A stretch of DNA of 64,000 nt from the NCBI GenBank assembly GCA_964496695.1, contig CAZCBE010000014.1:1-64000 (forward strand), read 5' to 3'. Both the position numbers and the translations under genes were made by a program. The stretch comes from SXTU01 sp964496695 (GTDB lineage: Bacteria > Verrucomicrobiota > Verrucomicrobiia > Limisphaerales > SXTU01). Position 1 is the stretch's first letter, and each line of letters opens with the position of its first letter. Below, piece by piece: positions 24,305-32,047 of the stretch. The notes under the pieces were generated by a model. That model was given only the letters and a program-made list of their open reading frames with translations. It had not been told where the DNA came from and searched no databases.

Positions 24305-26422
24305 ATGAAGAAGGTGCTTATCCTTACAGCGGGCTTTGGCGAAGGCCATAATGCGGCGGCCCGGAATTTGCGCGACGCGCTGGAGCAGGTCTCTGGCGAT
24401 GTCCAAGTGGAGGTGCTCGACCTGTTCGACAGCACCTACGGGCGCTTCAACACGCTCGTGAAGAAGGCGCATCTCGGCGTGGTGCGCCACGCGCCCACGC
24501 TCTGGCGCGGCATCTACGCGATGCTCGACCATGTCTCTTTTGCGGACAGCGGCATCGGCGGCCTCACGCGGCTGCGCCATGCGCTGGGCGACGTGCTGCG
24601 GGTCACCCAGCCGGACTGCGTGGTCTCCACCTATCCGGCCTACGCTCCGGTGATCAAGGAACTCTTCCGCGACCATTCGGAGAAGCCCTTCCGCTTCATC
24701 ACGGTCGTCACCGACTCGATCTCGGTGAATGCCGCCTGGCACCGTGCGCCAAGCGATGTCTTCATCGTCGCCAATGAGCCGACCGCCACTGTGATGCGGG
24801 CCGCCGGCGTGGAGGAGTCGCGCATCCGTCCGCTGGGGTTTCCCGTCAGCCCGCACTTCGCGAACCCGGCCCACACCCCGGTGCTGCTGGATGACGACGG
24901 CCCGATCCGCCTGCTCTACGTCATCAACCACGGCAAGAAGAAGGCCGGGGCCGTTCTCGAACGCCTGCTGGAAATTGATCGCACCCACCTCACCATCACC
25001 GTCGGGCGCGATGCCGAACTGAAGGCGGAGCTGATGGAGCGCTTTGCGAAGCAATTGCACCGCGTGCAGATCCTTGGCTGGACCAATCAGATGCCCACGC
25101 TGATGCTCACGCACCACGCGCTCATCGGGAAGGCGGGCGGGGCGATCGTGCAGGAAGCCATCGCCGCGCGCTGCCCGATGATCGTGAACCAGATCATCCC
25201 CGGCCAGGAGGAAGGCAACGCCCGGCTCATCCAGCAGCTCGGCCTCGGCGCGGTCGCCGACCGCAATCGCGAAGTCCCTGGCATTCTCGAAGACGCCTTC
25301 GCCAAGAACGCCCGGCTCTGGCGGGAATGGCGCGCGAACCTGACCAAAGTCTCCCGGCCGGACGCCTCGCTCCGCATTGCCGAGCTGGTGCTGGAGGAGT
25401 GCAACGACCGGGGCGACTGGACGAAGTTCGCCCCGCCGGCACCAGAGATTGTCGAGCTGCCCCATGCCAGCCCCCGGCCAGCCATCCCGGCGGCGGCGAT
25501 CAGCCCTTCCTCCGTCGTGAGCCAGCCGACGCAAACCGGTGCTCCGACCATCGTGGATGGCACGCAGGCCCGCCGCGCCTTGCTCTGTGACTTTCACATC
25601 CACAGCAACTACTCCGACGGCAAGCTCACCGTGCCGGAGCTGGTGGACTTCTACGGCCCGCGCGGCTTCGACTGCATCTGCGTCACGGACCACCTCGCCG
25701 ACCCGCGCCGGCTGATCGGCAAACTGAGCAAGCTGAGCAACCTCGTGCTGGCCGAGAGCCAGCTCGACGAATACTTCGAGGTGCTCGCGCGGGAACGCCG
25801 CCGCGCCTGGCGCAAGTATGGGATGCTGCTGCTCACCGGCATCGAGTTCAACAAGGATGGCCTGTCCAAGAAGAGTTCCGCCCACCTGCTGGGCATTGAT
25901 TTGCAGGCGCCCATCGCGTCGTCGCTGGACCTGGCCGAGACGATTGCGCACATCCATACCCAAGGCGGGCTGGCCGTGGCCTCGCACCCCCATGTCTTCA
26001 AGAGCGAGTGGGGCAAGAACACGCTGTATCTCTGGGAGAATCAGGACCTCTTTGCGCCGCTGCTGGATGCGTGGGAGATCGCGAATCGCAATGACATCTT
26101 CGCGCCCGTGGGCCTGAAGCGGCTGCCGTTCATCGCGAACAGCGATTTCCACAAGCCCAAGCACATTTACTCGTGGAAGACGCTGCTCCAGTGCGAGAAG
26201 GACGTGGAGGCGATCAAATCGTGCATCCGCCGCAATGAGCATGTCTCCATCACGCTTTACCGTGAGGGTGGTTTGCTCCCCATGGCCACCCGGGAGGCGC
26301 TGGGGGTGCCTGAGCTGAAGCAGGCGCAGGTTTCCAATCCCATTGCGGCCCGTCTGCTGGTCGCCGGCCAGAATGGCCCGCTGGAGGATACCTATCCTTT
26401 CCGGCTCGGACTCAGCCGGTAA
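24305..26422 (+). CDS. Diacylglycerol glucosyltransferase-like domain fused to PHP phosphoesterase
   Basis: A 705-aa two-domain protein. Residues 1-~375 are an MGDG-synthase/UgtP-type GT-B glycosyltransferase (LTAGFGEGHNAAARNL, VVSTYPAYAP, GKAGGAIVQEAIAARCPMIV near the donor site). A Pro/Ala linker follows. Residues ~425-690 are a PHP metal-dependent phosphoesterase with CDFHIHSNYSDG, CVTDHLAD, GIEFNKDG, AVASHPHVF and ANSDFHKPKH supplying the His/Asp metal ligands. UgtP relatives move glucose or galactose from a UDP-sugar to diacylglycerol. The PHP substrate is unknown. ATG 24305 (MKKVLIL) is preferred to a TTG/GTG-type extension. Confidence 0.87.
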   Translation: MKKVLILTAGFGEGHNAAARNLRDALEQVSGDVQVEVLDLFDSTYGRFNTLVKKAHLGVVRHAPTLWRGIYAMLDHVSFADSGIGGLTRLRHALGDVLRVTQPDCVVSTYPAYAPVIKELFRDHSEKPFRFITVVTDSISVNAAWHRAPSDVFIVANEPTATVMRAAGVEESRIRPLGFPVSPHFANPAHTPVLLDDDGPIRLLYVINHGKKKAGAVLERLLEIDRTHLTITVGRDAELKAELMERFAKQLHRVQILGWTNQMPTLMLTHHALIGKAGGAIVQEAIAARCPMIVNQIIPGQEEGNARLIQQLGLGAVADRNREVPGILEDAFAKNARLWREWRANLTKVSRPDASLRIAELVLEECNDRGDWTKFAPPAPEIVELPHASPRPAIPAAAISPSSVVSQPTQTGAPTIVDGTQARRALLCDFHIHSNYSDGKLTVPELVDFYGPRGFDCICVTDHLADPRRLIGKLSKLSNLVLAESQLDEYFEVLARERRRAWRKYGMLLLTGIEFNKDGLSKKSSAHLLGIDLQAPIASSLDLAETIAHIHTQGGLAVASHPHVFKSEWGKNTLYLWENQDLFAPLLDAWEIANRNDIFAPVGLKRLPFIANSDFHKPKHIYSWKTLLQCEKDVEAIKSCIRRNEHVSITLYREGGLLPMATREALGVPELKQAQVSNPIAARLLVAGQNGPLEDTYPFRLGLSR

Positions 26423-26431
26423 TACCAACGC

Positions 26432-26519
26432 TTGGCAGGGTGCGGCGTCCTTACTCCGCCGCTGCCCGCCCGGACACCACCGGCCATCGGCGTCGCGGTG
26501 GTGACACCGCGCCCTACCA
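26432..26519. repeat. Inverted repeat, GGTAGGGCG family (diverged copy)
   Basis: The left arm is about 26432-26462 (TTGGCAGGGTGCGGCGTCC) and the right arm about 26490-26519 (GGTGACACCGCGCCCTACCA). The right arm folds on itself (GCGGTG/CACCGC). It follows the GT-PHP stop codon by 10 bp and could terminate that transcript. Confidence 0.65.
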
Positions 26520-26942
26520 GCAACAGGCAACAGGCTCGCCCCGGTCCATGGGTGCTCAAACTGGAGCAAGATTAGGATCAGGATTACGAGCAGGCGCAGC
26601 GGGCACAGGCCTTCCTGTTCATAATGCTGCTCGTCCCGGTGCGGGGGCAGCTCCGTTCCAAGGCTCGGTTTCAGCCCGATTGGGAATCATCCTCCGGACT
26701 GTCCTTGCTTGTCCGGTGACTCTTGGCGAGGCAGCCAGGTCAGTTCCGTCGCACTGGGCCGTGGGGGCTCGGCCGCGGTGGACGGGGTGGGGATGAAATG
26801 AACCCGTATCTGCCGGGCGCGCGAACGTCGCTGCCAGACCACTTCCAAGTTGGTCGGGCCGGTCGCCGGTGCCTCTGGATACGCGCGTGCCATACGGGAA
26901 CGCATTGGTTGACGGAAACGAACCGCTCGCTTCTTCAAAAAA

Positions 26943-27023
26943 GGCGACGTTGCCGGCAGTTTTTCCGCGCGATGGATGCGAGTGAAGCCCGTTCGCATCC
27001 ACCAACCGCCCGGCAACGTCGCC
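26943..27023. repeat. Nested perfect inverted repeat
   Basis: The outer arms GGCGACGTTGCCGG (26943-26956) and CCGGCAACGTCGCC (27010-27023) are exact complements. Inside, TGGATGCGA (26973-26981) pairs exactly with 26993-27001. It is unlike the other families in the window and lies in a gene-poor stretch. Confidence 0.75.
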
Positions 27024-27253
27024 CAGGACTACCGTTGGTTTGGTCGGGCAAAGTTGTCCGGAACCTGCCCCGGCGGCTCGTGGGCGACGAGCAAGTGCTT
27101 AAGAGCAAGGGCCTTGCCAAGCCGGTTGCGAACTTATGGGCGGTGGCTTTTCTGTCGGATTTCAGTGAAGTCGAGGGTTGGGCTCGCGAGCCGCCTCAAG
27201 CAACGAAGCGCGGCCCTCGCGCATCAAGCACGAAAAGCACGCACGGCTCGTGC

Positions 27254-27324
27254 TCGTAATCTTGATCCTGATCCTGATCTGCGGAGGGAGGAGAGGAGGA
27301 TTAGGATTAAGATTAGGAGTAGGA
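27254..27324. repeat. Iterated-word inverted repeat (GATCCTGATC / GATTAGGATT)
   Basis: TAATCTTGATCCTGATCCTG begins near 27256. After a short loop its approximate complement, GGATTAGGATTAAGATTAGG, runs from about 27297. Related words occur at 26567-26594 and in the inverted repeat at 49072-49160. It ends about 55 bp before the MnmC-like gene. Confidence 0.75.
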
Positions 27325-27380
27325 CAGACTCCTGAACTTCCCCGTTTCACCCGGTGTAACCCGTTGCTACCGTCCCGCCC

Positions 27381-28301
27381 GTGTCGTTTCCTGGCTACAG
27401 CCTTGTCACCCTCGCCAATGGCGTCTGCAGCGTCCGCTCTCATGCGGAGGCGGAGACGTTTCATCCGGTCATCGGGCCGGCGGCGGAGGCGGAGGCGCTC
27501 TATGTGCGGCAGCTCCGGCTCCACGAGCGGCTGGCGGCACATACGGGCGAGTTCGTGATCTGGGACGTGGGCCTGGGCGCGGCGGCGAATGCCCTGACCG
27601 TCCTGCAGGCCGCACGAGATCTGCCGTGCCGGGTGCGGCTGATCAGCTTCGACCACACGCTGGAGCCGTTGCGCTTTGCCCTCCAGCACGCGGCGGAGCT
27701 GGGCTATTTCGGCGGTTATGAGGAACTGGTGGCAACGCTGCTGGCAGAGGGCCGGGCGGAGCAGGGGAATGGGGCTGGATTTGTCACCTGGGACGTATGC
27801 GTCGGCGACTTCCCCACTTGGCTGAGAAACGTGCCTGTTCCCGGAGCGCCGGTCTCCGACCCGGCGTTTCGGGGAGACCGGATGAAACGCGCCGGGTCGG
27901 AGCCCGGCGCTCCGCCAGCCCCGCACGCCATCCTCTTCGACGCCTTCTCCCCTGCGAAGAATCCTGAGATGTGGACGCTTCCGCTCTTCACCAGCCTGTT
28001 CCGCCACCTCGACCCTGCGCGTCCTTGCGCCATGCCCACCTACTCCCGCGCCACCCTGCTGCGCGTGACGTGGCTGCTGGCGGGCTACCATGTGGGGGTG
28101 GGCCACGCCACCGGCGAGAAGGAGGAAACCACCCTGGCCGCGAACACTCTCGCGCTGCTGGACGAGCCGCTCGACCGCAAGTGGCTGGAACGCGCCCGCC
28201 GGTCCACCAGTGCCGAGCCGCTCCACGAGCCGAAGTATCGCCAGGCCCCGCTCACGGAGGAAACGTGGGAACGGCTGCGGGCGCACCCGCAATTTCAGTG
28301 A
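27381..28301 (+). CDS. MnmC-like SAM-dependent methyltransferase with an in-frame palindromic insertion
   Basis: A 306-aa protein of the MnmC methyltransferase-domain family (PF05430), which in E. coli completes 5-methylaminomethyl(-2-thio)uridine at the tRNA wobble base. The SAM-binding core is FVIWDVGLGAAANALTVL, and HAILFDAFSPAKNPEMW and YSRATLLRVTWLLAGY are the family signatures. The FAD-dependent oxidase half of classical MnmC is absent. Residues ~154-178 are encoded by a 73-bp near-perfect inverted repeat (27842-27914), an insertion between the conserved blocks that keeps the frame. The start is GTG 27381. Confidence 0.82.
   Translation: MSFPGYSLVTLANGVCSVRSHAEAETFHPVIGPAAEAEALYVRQLRLHERLAAHTGEFVIWDVGLGAAANALTVLQAARDLPCRVRLISFDHTLEPLRFALQHAAELGYFGGYEELVATLLAEGRAEQGNGAGFVTWDVCVGDFPTWLRNVPVPGAPVSDPAFRGDRMKRAGSEPGAPPAPHAILFDAFSPAKNPEMWTLPLFTSLFRHLDPARPCAMPTYSRATLLRVTWLLAGYHVGVGHATGEKEETTLAANTLALLDEPLDRKWLERARRSTSAEPLHEPKYRQAPLTEETWERLRAHPQFQ
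27842..27914. repeat. Palindromic element inserted in the MnmC-like coding sequence
   Basis: The arms 27842-27866 (CGGAGCGCCGGTCTCCGACC onward) and 27890-27914 are complementary at 24 of 25 positions around a 23-bp loop. The loop contains TTTCGGGGAGACCGG, which also occurs at 2155-2169 in an intergenic region. The total fits the frame so the protein stays intact. Confidence 0.85.
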
Positions 28302-28798
28302 CTCAGAGCCATCCAGACCTGTGGTGGGTGATTGACGGCGAACTCGCCGGCATGCCGATGCCGTTGGTCGCCTTTGAGCGGCGTTACCAGATGGGCGGAC
28401 CGTTGGATGCCTTTCGCGACGATCTGCCGGAGTTGCACCGTGCCGGCATCCGAGCCGTCGTTTCGCTGCTCAATTTGCCATCGGACGCGGCGGTTTATGC
28501 CGCCGCAGGCTTCCGGTTTGCTTGCTTCCCGATGGCGAACAATGCCCCTCCTTCCTTGGTGCAAGCCCGCCAGTGCAGCCAGTTTATTGACGCCTGCCTG
28601 GCGGATCACTTGCCGGTGGCCGTGCATTGCGAAGCTGGGATTGGCCGGACCGGAACCATGCTGGCGGCCCACCTGATACTCCACGGGCTTGGCTTCGAAG
28701 CGGCAGTGAAGCAAGTTCGCAACGGTCAGCCAGTGGCCATTGAGAGCAAGGCGCAGATGCAGTTCCTGCACGACTTGGCGATCCGCCGGGCACCCTGA
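28298..28798 (+). CDS. Dual-specificity/tyrosine phosphatase-like protein
   Basis: A 166-aa cysteine phosphatase of the DSP/PTP fold. The P-loop is VHCEAGIGRTG (HCX5R-T/S), the general-acid segment comes before it (FACFPMANNAPPS), and LILHGLGFEAAVKQVR follows. The GTG at 28298 overlaps the MnmC-like stop codon (GTGA), implying coupling; ATG 28352 is an alternative. It has no membrane segment. The substrate may be phosphoprotein, phosphoinositide or RNA 5' end; archaeal and plant relatives vary. The start is less certain than the function. Confidence 0.8.
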   Translation: MTQSHPDLWWVIDGELAGMPMPLVAFERRYQMGGPLDAFRDDLPELHRAGIRAVVSLLNLPSDAAVYAAAGFRFACFPMANNAPPSLVQARQCSQFIDACLADHLPVAVHCEAGIGRTGTMLAAHLILHGLGFEAAVKQVRNGQPVAIESKAQMQFLHDLAIRRAP

Positions 28799-28804
28799 TT
28801 GAGC

Positions 28805-29854
28805 ATGCCGACCGAAGCCACATTCGCGGACCAGCTCTGCGCCGACGCCCCTGTCCTCGCCCTCGCCCCGATGCAGGATGTGACCGACCTCCCGTTCATG
28901 ACCCTCATGGCGCGCTATGGCGGACCGGACGTTTACTGGACGGAGTATCTCCGCGTCCACGCCGTCTCGACCCCGGAGAAGTGGATCGTCCAGTCCATCA
29001 CCGCGAACGTCACCGGCCGGCCCATCATCGCGCAGATGATCGGCAATGACATCCCGGCCCTCATCCGCACGGCAAAGTTCCTCCAGAAGCTGCCCGTCGC
29101 GGCGATTGACCTGAACCTCGGCTGTCCCGCGCCGGTGGTTTACAAGAAGTGCGCCGGCGGAGGCCTTCTGCGCGAGCCCAAGCGCGTGGATGCCATCCTC
29201 GGCGCGTTACGCGAGGCCGTGACCATCCCCTTCACGGTCAAGACGCGCATCGGCTTCGATTCACCGCAGGTCTTCGACGAACTGCTGCCCATCTTCGCAC
29301 GCCATTCGCTGGACCTGCTTACCGTCCACGCGCGCACCGTGCTGGAGATGTATCGGAGCGAGGTGCATTACGACTTTATCGCGCGGGCCGCCGAGGCGAT
29401 GTCCTGCCCGGTGATGGCCAATGGCAACGTGTATTCCCCCGCGAAGGCAGCCGAGGTGCTCCGCCTCACCGGCGCGCGCGGCCTGATGATCGGGCGCGGG
29501 GCGATCCGCAACCCGTGGCTCTTCACCCAGATCCGCCAGCACCAGCGTGGCGAGCCGCTCCTTGTCTCGCGCGGCCGCGACGTGCTGGAGTATGTCCGCG
29601 CGCTCTACGACGCCGTCTGCACGCCCGGGGTCCGCGAGCTGGCGCAGGTCCACAAGATGAAGAAGTATCTGAACTTCGTGGGCCTGGGCGTGGATGCGGA
29701 GGGCCGCTTCCTGCATCAAATCCGCCGCGTGGACGCTCGCGAGGATTTTTTCCGCGTCTGCGAGGAATTCATGGATCACGACCGGCCCATGCCGCTGGAG
29801 CCGTTTCAGCTCGCGCTGAAGGAGACGGACGTGCTGGCGGGGGAGCACCTGTAG
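28805..29854 (+). CDS. tRNA-dihydrouridine synthase
   Basis: A 349-aa flavin-dependent Dus-family enzyme reducing specific uridines in the tRNA D-loop with NADPH. Signatures are LALAPMQDVTDLPF at the N-terminus, AIDLNLGCPAPVVYKKCAGGGLL with the catalytic Cys in KKCAGG, TVHARTVLEMY, MANGNVYSP and GARGLMIGRGAIRNPWLF binding the FMN phosphate. The start is ATG 28805; an upstream TTG is possible. It follows the phosphatase by 6 nt. With the MnmC-like gene it makes a small tRNA-modification neighbourhood. Confidence 0.92.
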   Translation: MPTEATFADQLCADAPVLALAPMQDVTDLPFMTLMARYGGPDVYWTEYLRVHAVSTPEKWIVQSITANVTGRPIIAQMIGNDIPALIRTAKFLQKLPVAAIDLNLGCPAPVVYKKCAGGGLLREPKRVDAILGALREAVTIPFTVKTRIGFDSPQVFDELLPIFARHSLDLLTVHARTVLEMYRSEVHYDFIARAAEAMSCPVMANGNVYSPAKAAEVLRLTGARGLMIGRGAIRNPWLFTQIRQHQRGEPLLVSRGRDVLEYVRALYDAVCTPGVRELAQVHKMKKYLNFVGLGVDAEGRFLHQIRRVDAREDFFRVCEEFMDHDRPMPLEPFQLALKETDVLAGEHL

Positions 29855-29864
29855 GGCCGACGGG

Positions 29865-29956
29865 GAAGTGATTAGTGCTTAGTAATTAGTGGCGACAAAT
29901 CTATCGCGTCGCCAGGAACAAGCACTCGGACTGATTACTAACGACTAATTACTTTC
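29865..29956. repeat. Inverted repeat, GTGATTAGTAATTAGT family (copy B)
   Basis: The left arm is about 29865-29890 and the right arm about 29930-29956, partly mismatched. The loop contains its own hairpin GGCGAC/GTCGCC (29891-29896, 29908-29913). Like copy A at 16760 it has CGGACTGAT before the right arm and ends CTTTCC, so the two share descent. It lies between convergent genes and may be a bidirectional terminator. Confidence 0.75.
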
Positions 29957-29961
29957 CTCCC

Positions 29962-30360
29962 TCAGTCGCTCCGCACCGTGTCCCCCACCCGCACCTCGCC
30001 CTGGCTGATGTCCGCCGCGAAGTTCGCGCCGCGCGTCTGATTGGACACGATCACCACGCCGACCTTCTGGCCGTCGCGATAGACATTGAGCGCCTGCTCC
30101 GTCGGCGGCAGGCGGCCAATGACGCCCGCGACCACAACGTATTTCAGCGCCGCGTTGACGAGGACGACCGACCCGCTGAAGGCGGTTACGGGTTCGATAA
30201 CTGGTGCGGAGCTGGGGGGTGCCTTGCCGTTCTTCGGCGCGGCGGTGGACTTGGACTTTTCCTTCGGGGCGGGCTTCGGCTGCTCGTCCTTCTGGTCCTT
30301 GGTGCCGGCGCAACCTGTGACCATCAAGGTGACCGCGAGCAGAAAAGGGGGCCAATGCAT
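29962..30360 (-). CDS. Small putative lipoprotein
   Basis: A 132-aa exported protein. The signal peptide ends in the lipobox VTGC with Cys at residue 17. A Lys/Pro-rich spacer (PKPAPKEKSKSTAAPK) and a compact ~75-residue domain follow: FSGSVVLVNAALKYVVV, then RDGQKVGVVIVSN, then GEVRVGDTVRSD, which has the look of a small beta-barrel. No family name is certain. It is convergent with the Dus gene. Confidence 0.75.
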   Translation of the reverse strand: MHWPPFLLAVTLMVTGCAGTKDQKDEQPKPAPKEKSKSTAAPKNGKAPPSSAPVIEPVTAFSGSVVLVNAALKYVVVAGVIGRLPPTEQALNVYRDGQKVGVVIVSNQTRGANFAADISQGEVRVGDTVRSD

Positions 30361-30544
30361 CGCCGCGAATTACGCCACGCCACCCCGATGGTCAATTAGG
30401 AAAATACCGGAGGAGCAGGGAATTGTCATGAAAATGGGGTCGGAAAGATGGGGACTGATCAAGAGGAGGAAATCACTTTTGAACGAGGTGCTTGGCGGTA
30501 TGCTCCCTGGCAGGGGGTGGCCGCTCTCCCTTCCCCATGAACCC

Positions 30545-30641
30545 GTGCCGGCCGGCTTGCCGCCGCCGTCCGTAGGCCGCAGCAGCACGAACCGGCTACA
30601 AGCTATCCACCCGCAACGCGGTGGCTGCAAGCCACCGGCAC
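30545..30641. repeat. Composite multi-hairpin element, CTTGCAG/CTGCAAG family (copy 2, inverted)
   Basis: This is the reverse-complement relative of 20836-20931. Its stem GGTGGCTGCAAGCCACC replaces GGCGGCTGCAAGCCGCC of copy 1, a compensated C-G to T-A pair change. The conserved inner segment reads ATCCACCCGCAA on this strand. It occupies the middle of a 361-bp gap (30361-30721) in which I see no gene. Confidence 0.85.
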
Positions 30642-30721
30642 GGGGTTCAGGGGTTCAAGGCACGAAGCTTTCGTTCCGGGAATTCTCACCCATGGCTCTC
30701 TCCCGCTGGGAGAGGGAGGAG

Positions 30722-32002
30722 TTACGCCGCCGCCTGGGTCGGCTTCCGCCGGACCATCGGAGGGGCCTCGCCGCGCACGGCGGCGGCGGTGAGCTTCACG
30801 CCCTCCACATCGTCCGCGCCGGGGATGTCATACATCACGTCGAGCATGAGCTTCTCCAGCAGGGCGCGCAGGGCGCGGGCGCCGGTGCCCTTCTTGATGG
30901 CCTGGGCGGCGAGTTCGCGGAGGGCATCAGGCGTGATTTCGAGTGCCACGTCTTCCATGCCCAGGAGCTTGCCGTATTGTTTCACCAGCGCATTGCGCGG
31001 CTCCGTGAGGATGCTGACCAGTTGTTCCTCGGTAAGTTCTTCCAGCACCGTGACCATGGGGAGACGGCCGATCAGCTCGGGGATGTAGCCGAAGGCCAGC
31101 AGGTCTTCCGGCTCAACCTTCGCCAGCACTTCGCGCTTCTCGACCGAACTCAACGCCTGCTGGGCCGCACTGAAGCCCATCACGCGGTTGCCCAGCCGGC
31201 GGTGAATCACCTTGTCCAAGCCCACGAACGCCCCGCCGCAGATGAACAGGATGTTGGTGGTGTCCACCTTGATGTATTCCTGCTGCGGGTGCTTGCGTCC
31301 GCCGGTGGGCGGGACGTTGCAGATGGTGCCTTCCAGCATCTTGAGCAGCGCCTGCTGCACGCCTTCGCCGGACACATCGCGCGTGATGGAGACGTTCTCC
31401 GTCTTGCGCGCGATCTTATCTATCTCGTCCACGTAAACGATGCCGACCTGCGCGCGGCCCACGTCGTAGTCTGACGCCTGGAGCAGGCGGAGAATGATGT
31501 TCTCCACGTCCTCGCCCACGTAGCCGGCCTCGGTCAACGTGGTGGCGTCGGCGATGGCGAAAGGCACGTCCAGGATGCGCGCCAGCGTGCGCGCGAGCAG
31601 CGTCTTGCCGGAGCCAGTGGGGCCGATGAGGAGGATGTTGCTCTTCTCGATCTCCACGTCGTCATGCTTCGCCTCGCGCACGCCGGCGGCACCGCCCGAG
31701 GCCTTCCGCTCGTGGATGATGCGCTTGTAGTGATTGTGCACGGCCACGGCCAGGGTCTTCTTGGCGTGGTCCTGCCCGATGCAGTAACGGTCCAGCTCGC
31801 TCTTGATGGCGGCGGGCTTGGGGATCTTGAGCTTGGGCGTGGTGCGCTTGGTGTCGGTGGCCAGCTCTTTATCCAACACGCCCTTGCAGACGTGAATGCA
31901 GTTGTCGCAGATGTAAACGCCCGGGCCGGCGATGAGCTTCTTCACCTCGGCGTGCGATTTGCCGCAGAAGGAACAGAGCGTGAGATTGTGCGGGCGGGCC
32001 AG
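30722..32002 (-). CDS. clpX: ClpX, ATP-dependent unfoldase of ClpXP, with probable CTG start
   Basis: A 426-aa AAA+ unfoldase. The C4 zinc domain CSFCGKS...CDNC lies at residues 10-40, Walker A is GPTGSGKTLLA, Walker B is IVYVDEIDK, and there is a sensor region and the C-terminal GADDVEGVKLT. The frame upstream of the internal GTG at 31945 has no ATG, GTG or TTG before the clpP stop codon. The codon that yields the expected MARPHNLTLCSFCGKS-type N-terminus is CTG at 32002-32000. No Shine-Dalgarno precedes it. An AACTCTCAA-type repeat fills the clpP-clpX gap. The zinc domain would be lost if the internal GTG were used. Confidence 0.9.
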   Translation of the reverse strand: MARPHNLTLCSFCGKSHAEVKKLIAGPGVYICDNCIHVCKGVLDKELATDTKRTTPKLKIPKPAAIKSELDRYCIGQDHAKKTLAVAVHNHYKRIIHERKASGGAAGVREAKHDDVEIEKSNILLIGPTGSGKTLLARTLARILDVPFAIADATTLTEAGYVGEDVENIILRLLQASDYDVGRAQVGIVYVDEIDKIARKTENVSITRDVSGEGVQQALLKMLEGTICNVPPTGGRKHPQQEYIKVDTTNILFICGGAFVGLDKVIHRRLGNRVMGFSAAQQALSSVEKREVLAKVEPEDLLAFGYIPELIGRLPMVTVLEELTEEQLVSILTEPRNALVKQYGKLLGMEDVALEITPDALRELAAQAIKKGTGARALRALLEKLMLDVMYDIPGADDVEGVKLTAAAVRGEAPPMVRRKPTQAAA

Positions 32003-32006
32003 AGGA

Positions 32007-32035
32007 AGTTGAGAGTTAAGTGTTGAGAGTTGAGC
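32007..32035. repeat. Iterated-word repeat (GTTGAGAGTT) between clpP and clpX
   Basis: AGTTGAGAGTTAAGTGTTGAG and its continuation form two near-identical words separated by TAAGT. It occupies almost the whole 45-bp clpP-clpX spacer and abuts the presumed clpX start. Confidence 0.7.
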
Positions 32036-32047
32036 GGGCCGAACAGG

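Larger units (their letters stand above)
26423..27380. other. 958-bp region without a convincing gene
   Basis: Frames of 118-178 codons are open on both strands but have no recognisable motif, no ribosome site and Arg/Pro-rich composition typical of out-of-frame GC-rich DNA. The region holds a GGTAGGGCG-family repeat (26432-26519), a GATTAGGATCAGGATTA word (26567-26594), a nested perfect inverted repeat (26943-27023) and the GATCCTGATC repeat (27254-27324). It looks like decayed or repeat-derived spacer. Confidence 0.55.

Noticed and set aside
24248..26569. 773-codon frame opposite the GT-PHP gene
   Set aside because: Antisense to clear catalytic motifs; composition (RRR, QHR) is that of a shadow frame.
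26619..27259. Frames of 118-178 codons in the 26.4-27.4 kb gap
   Set aside because: No motif, no ribosome site, mutually overlapping on both strands, with repeats inside.
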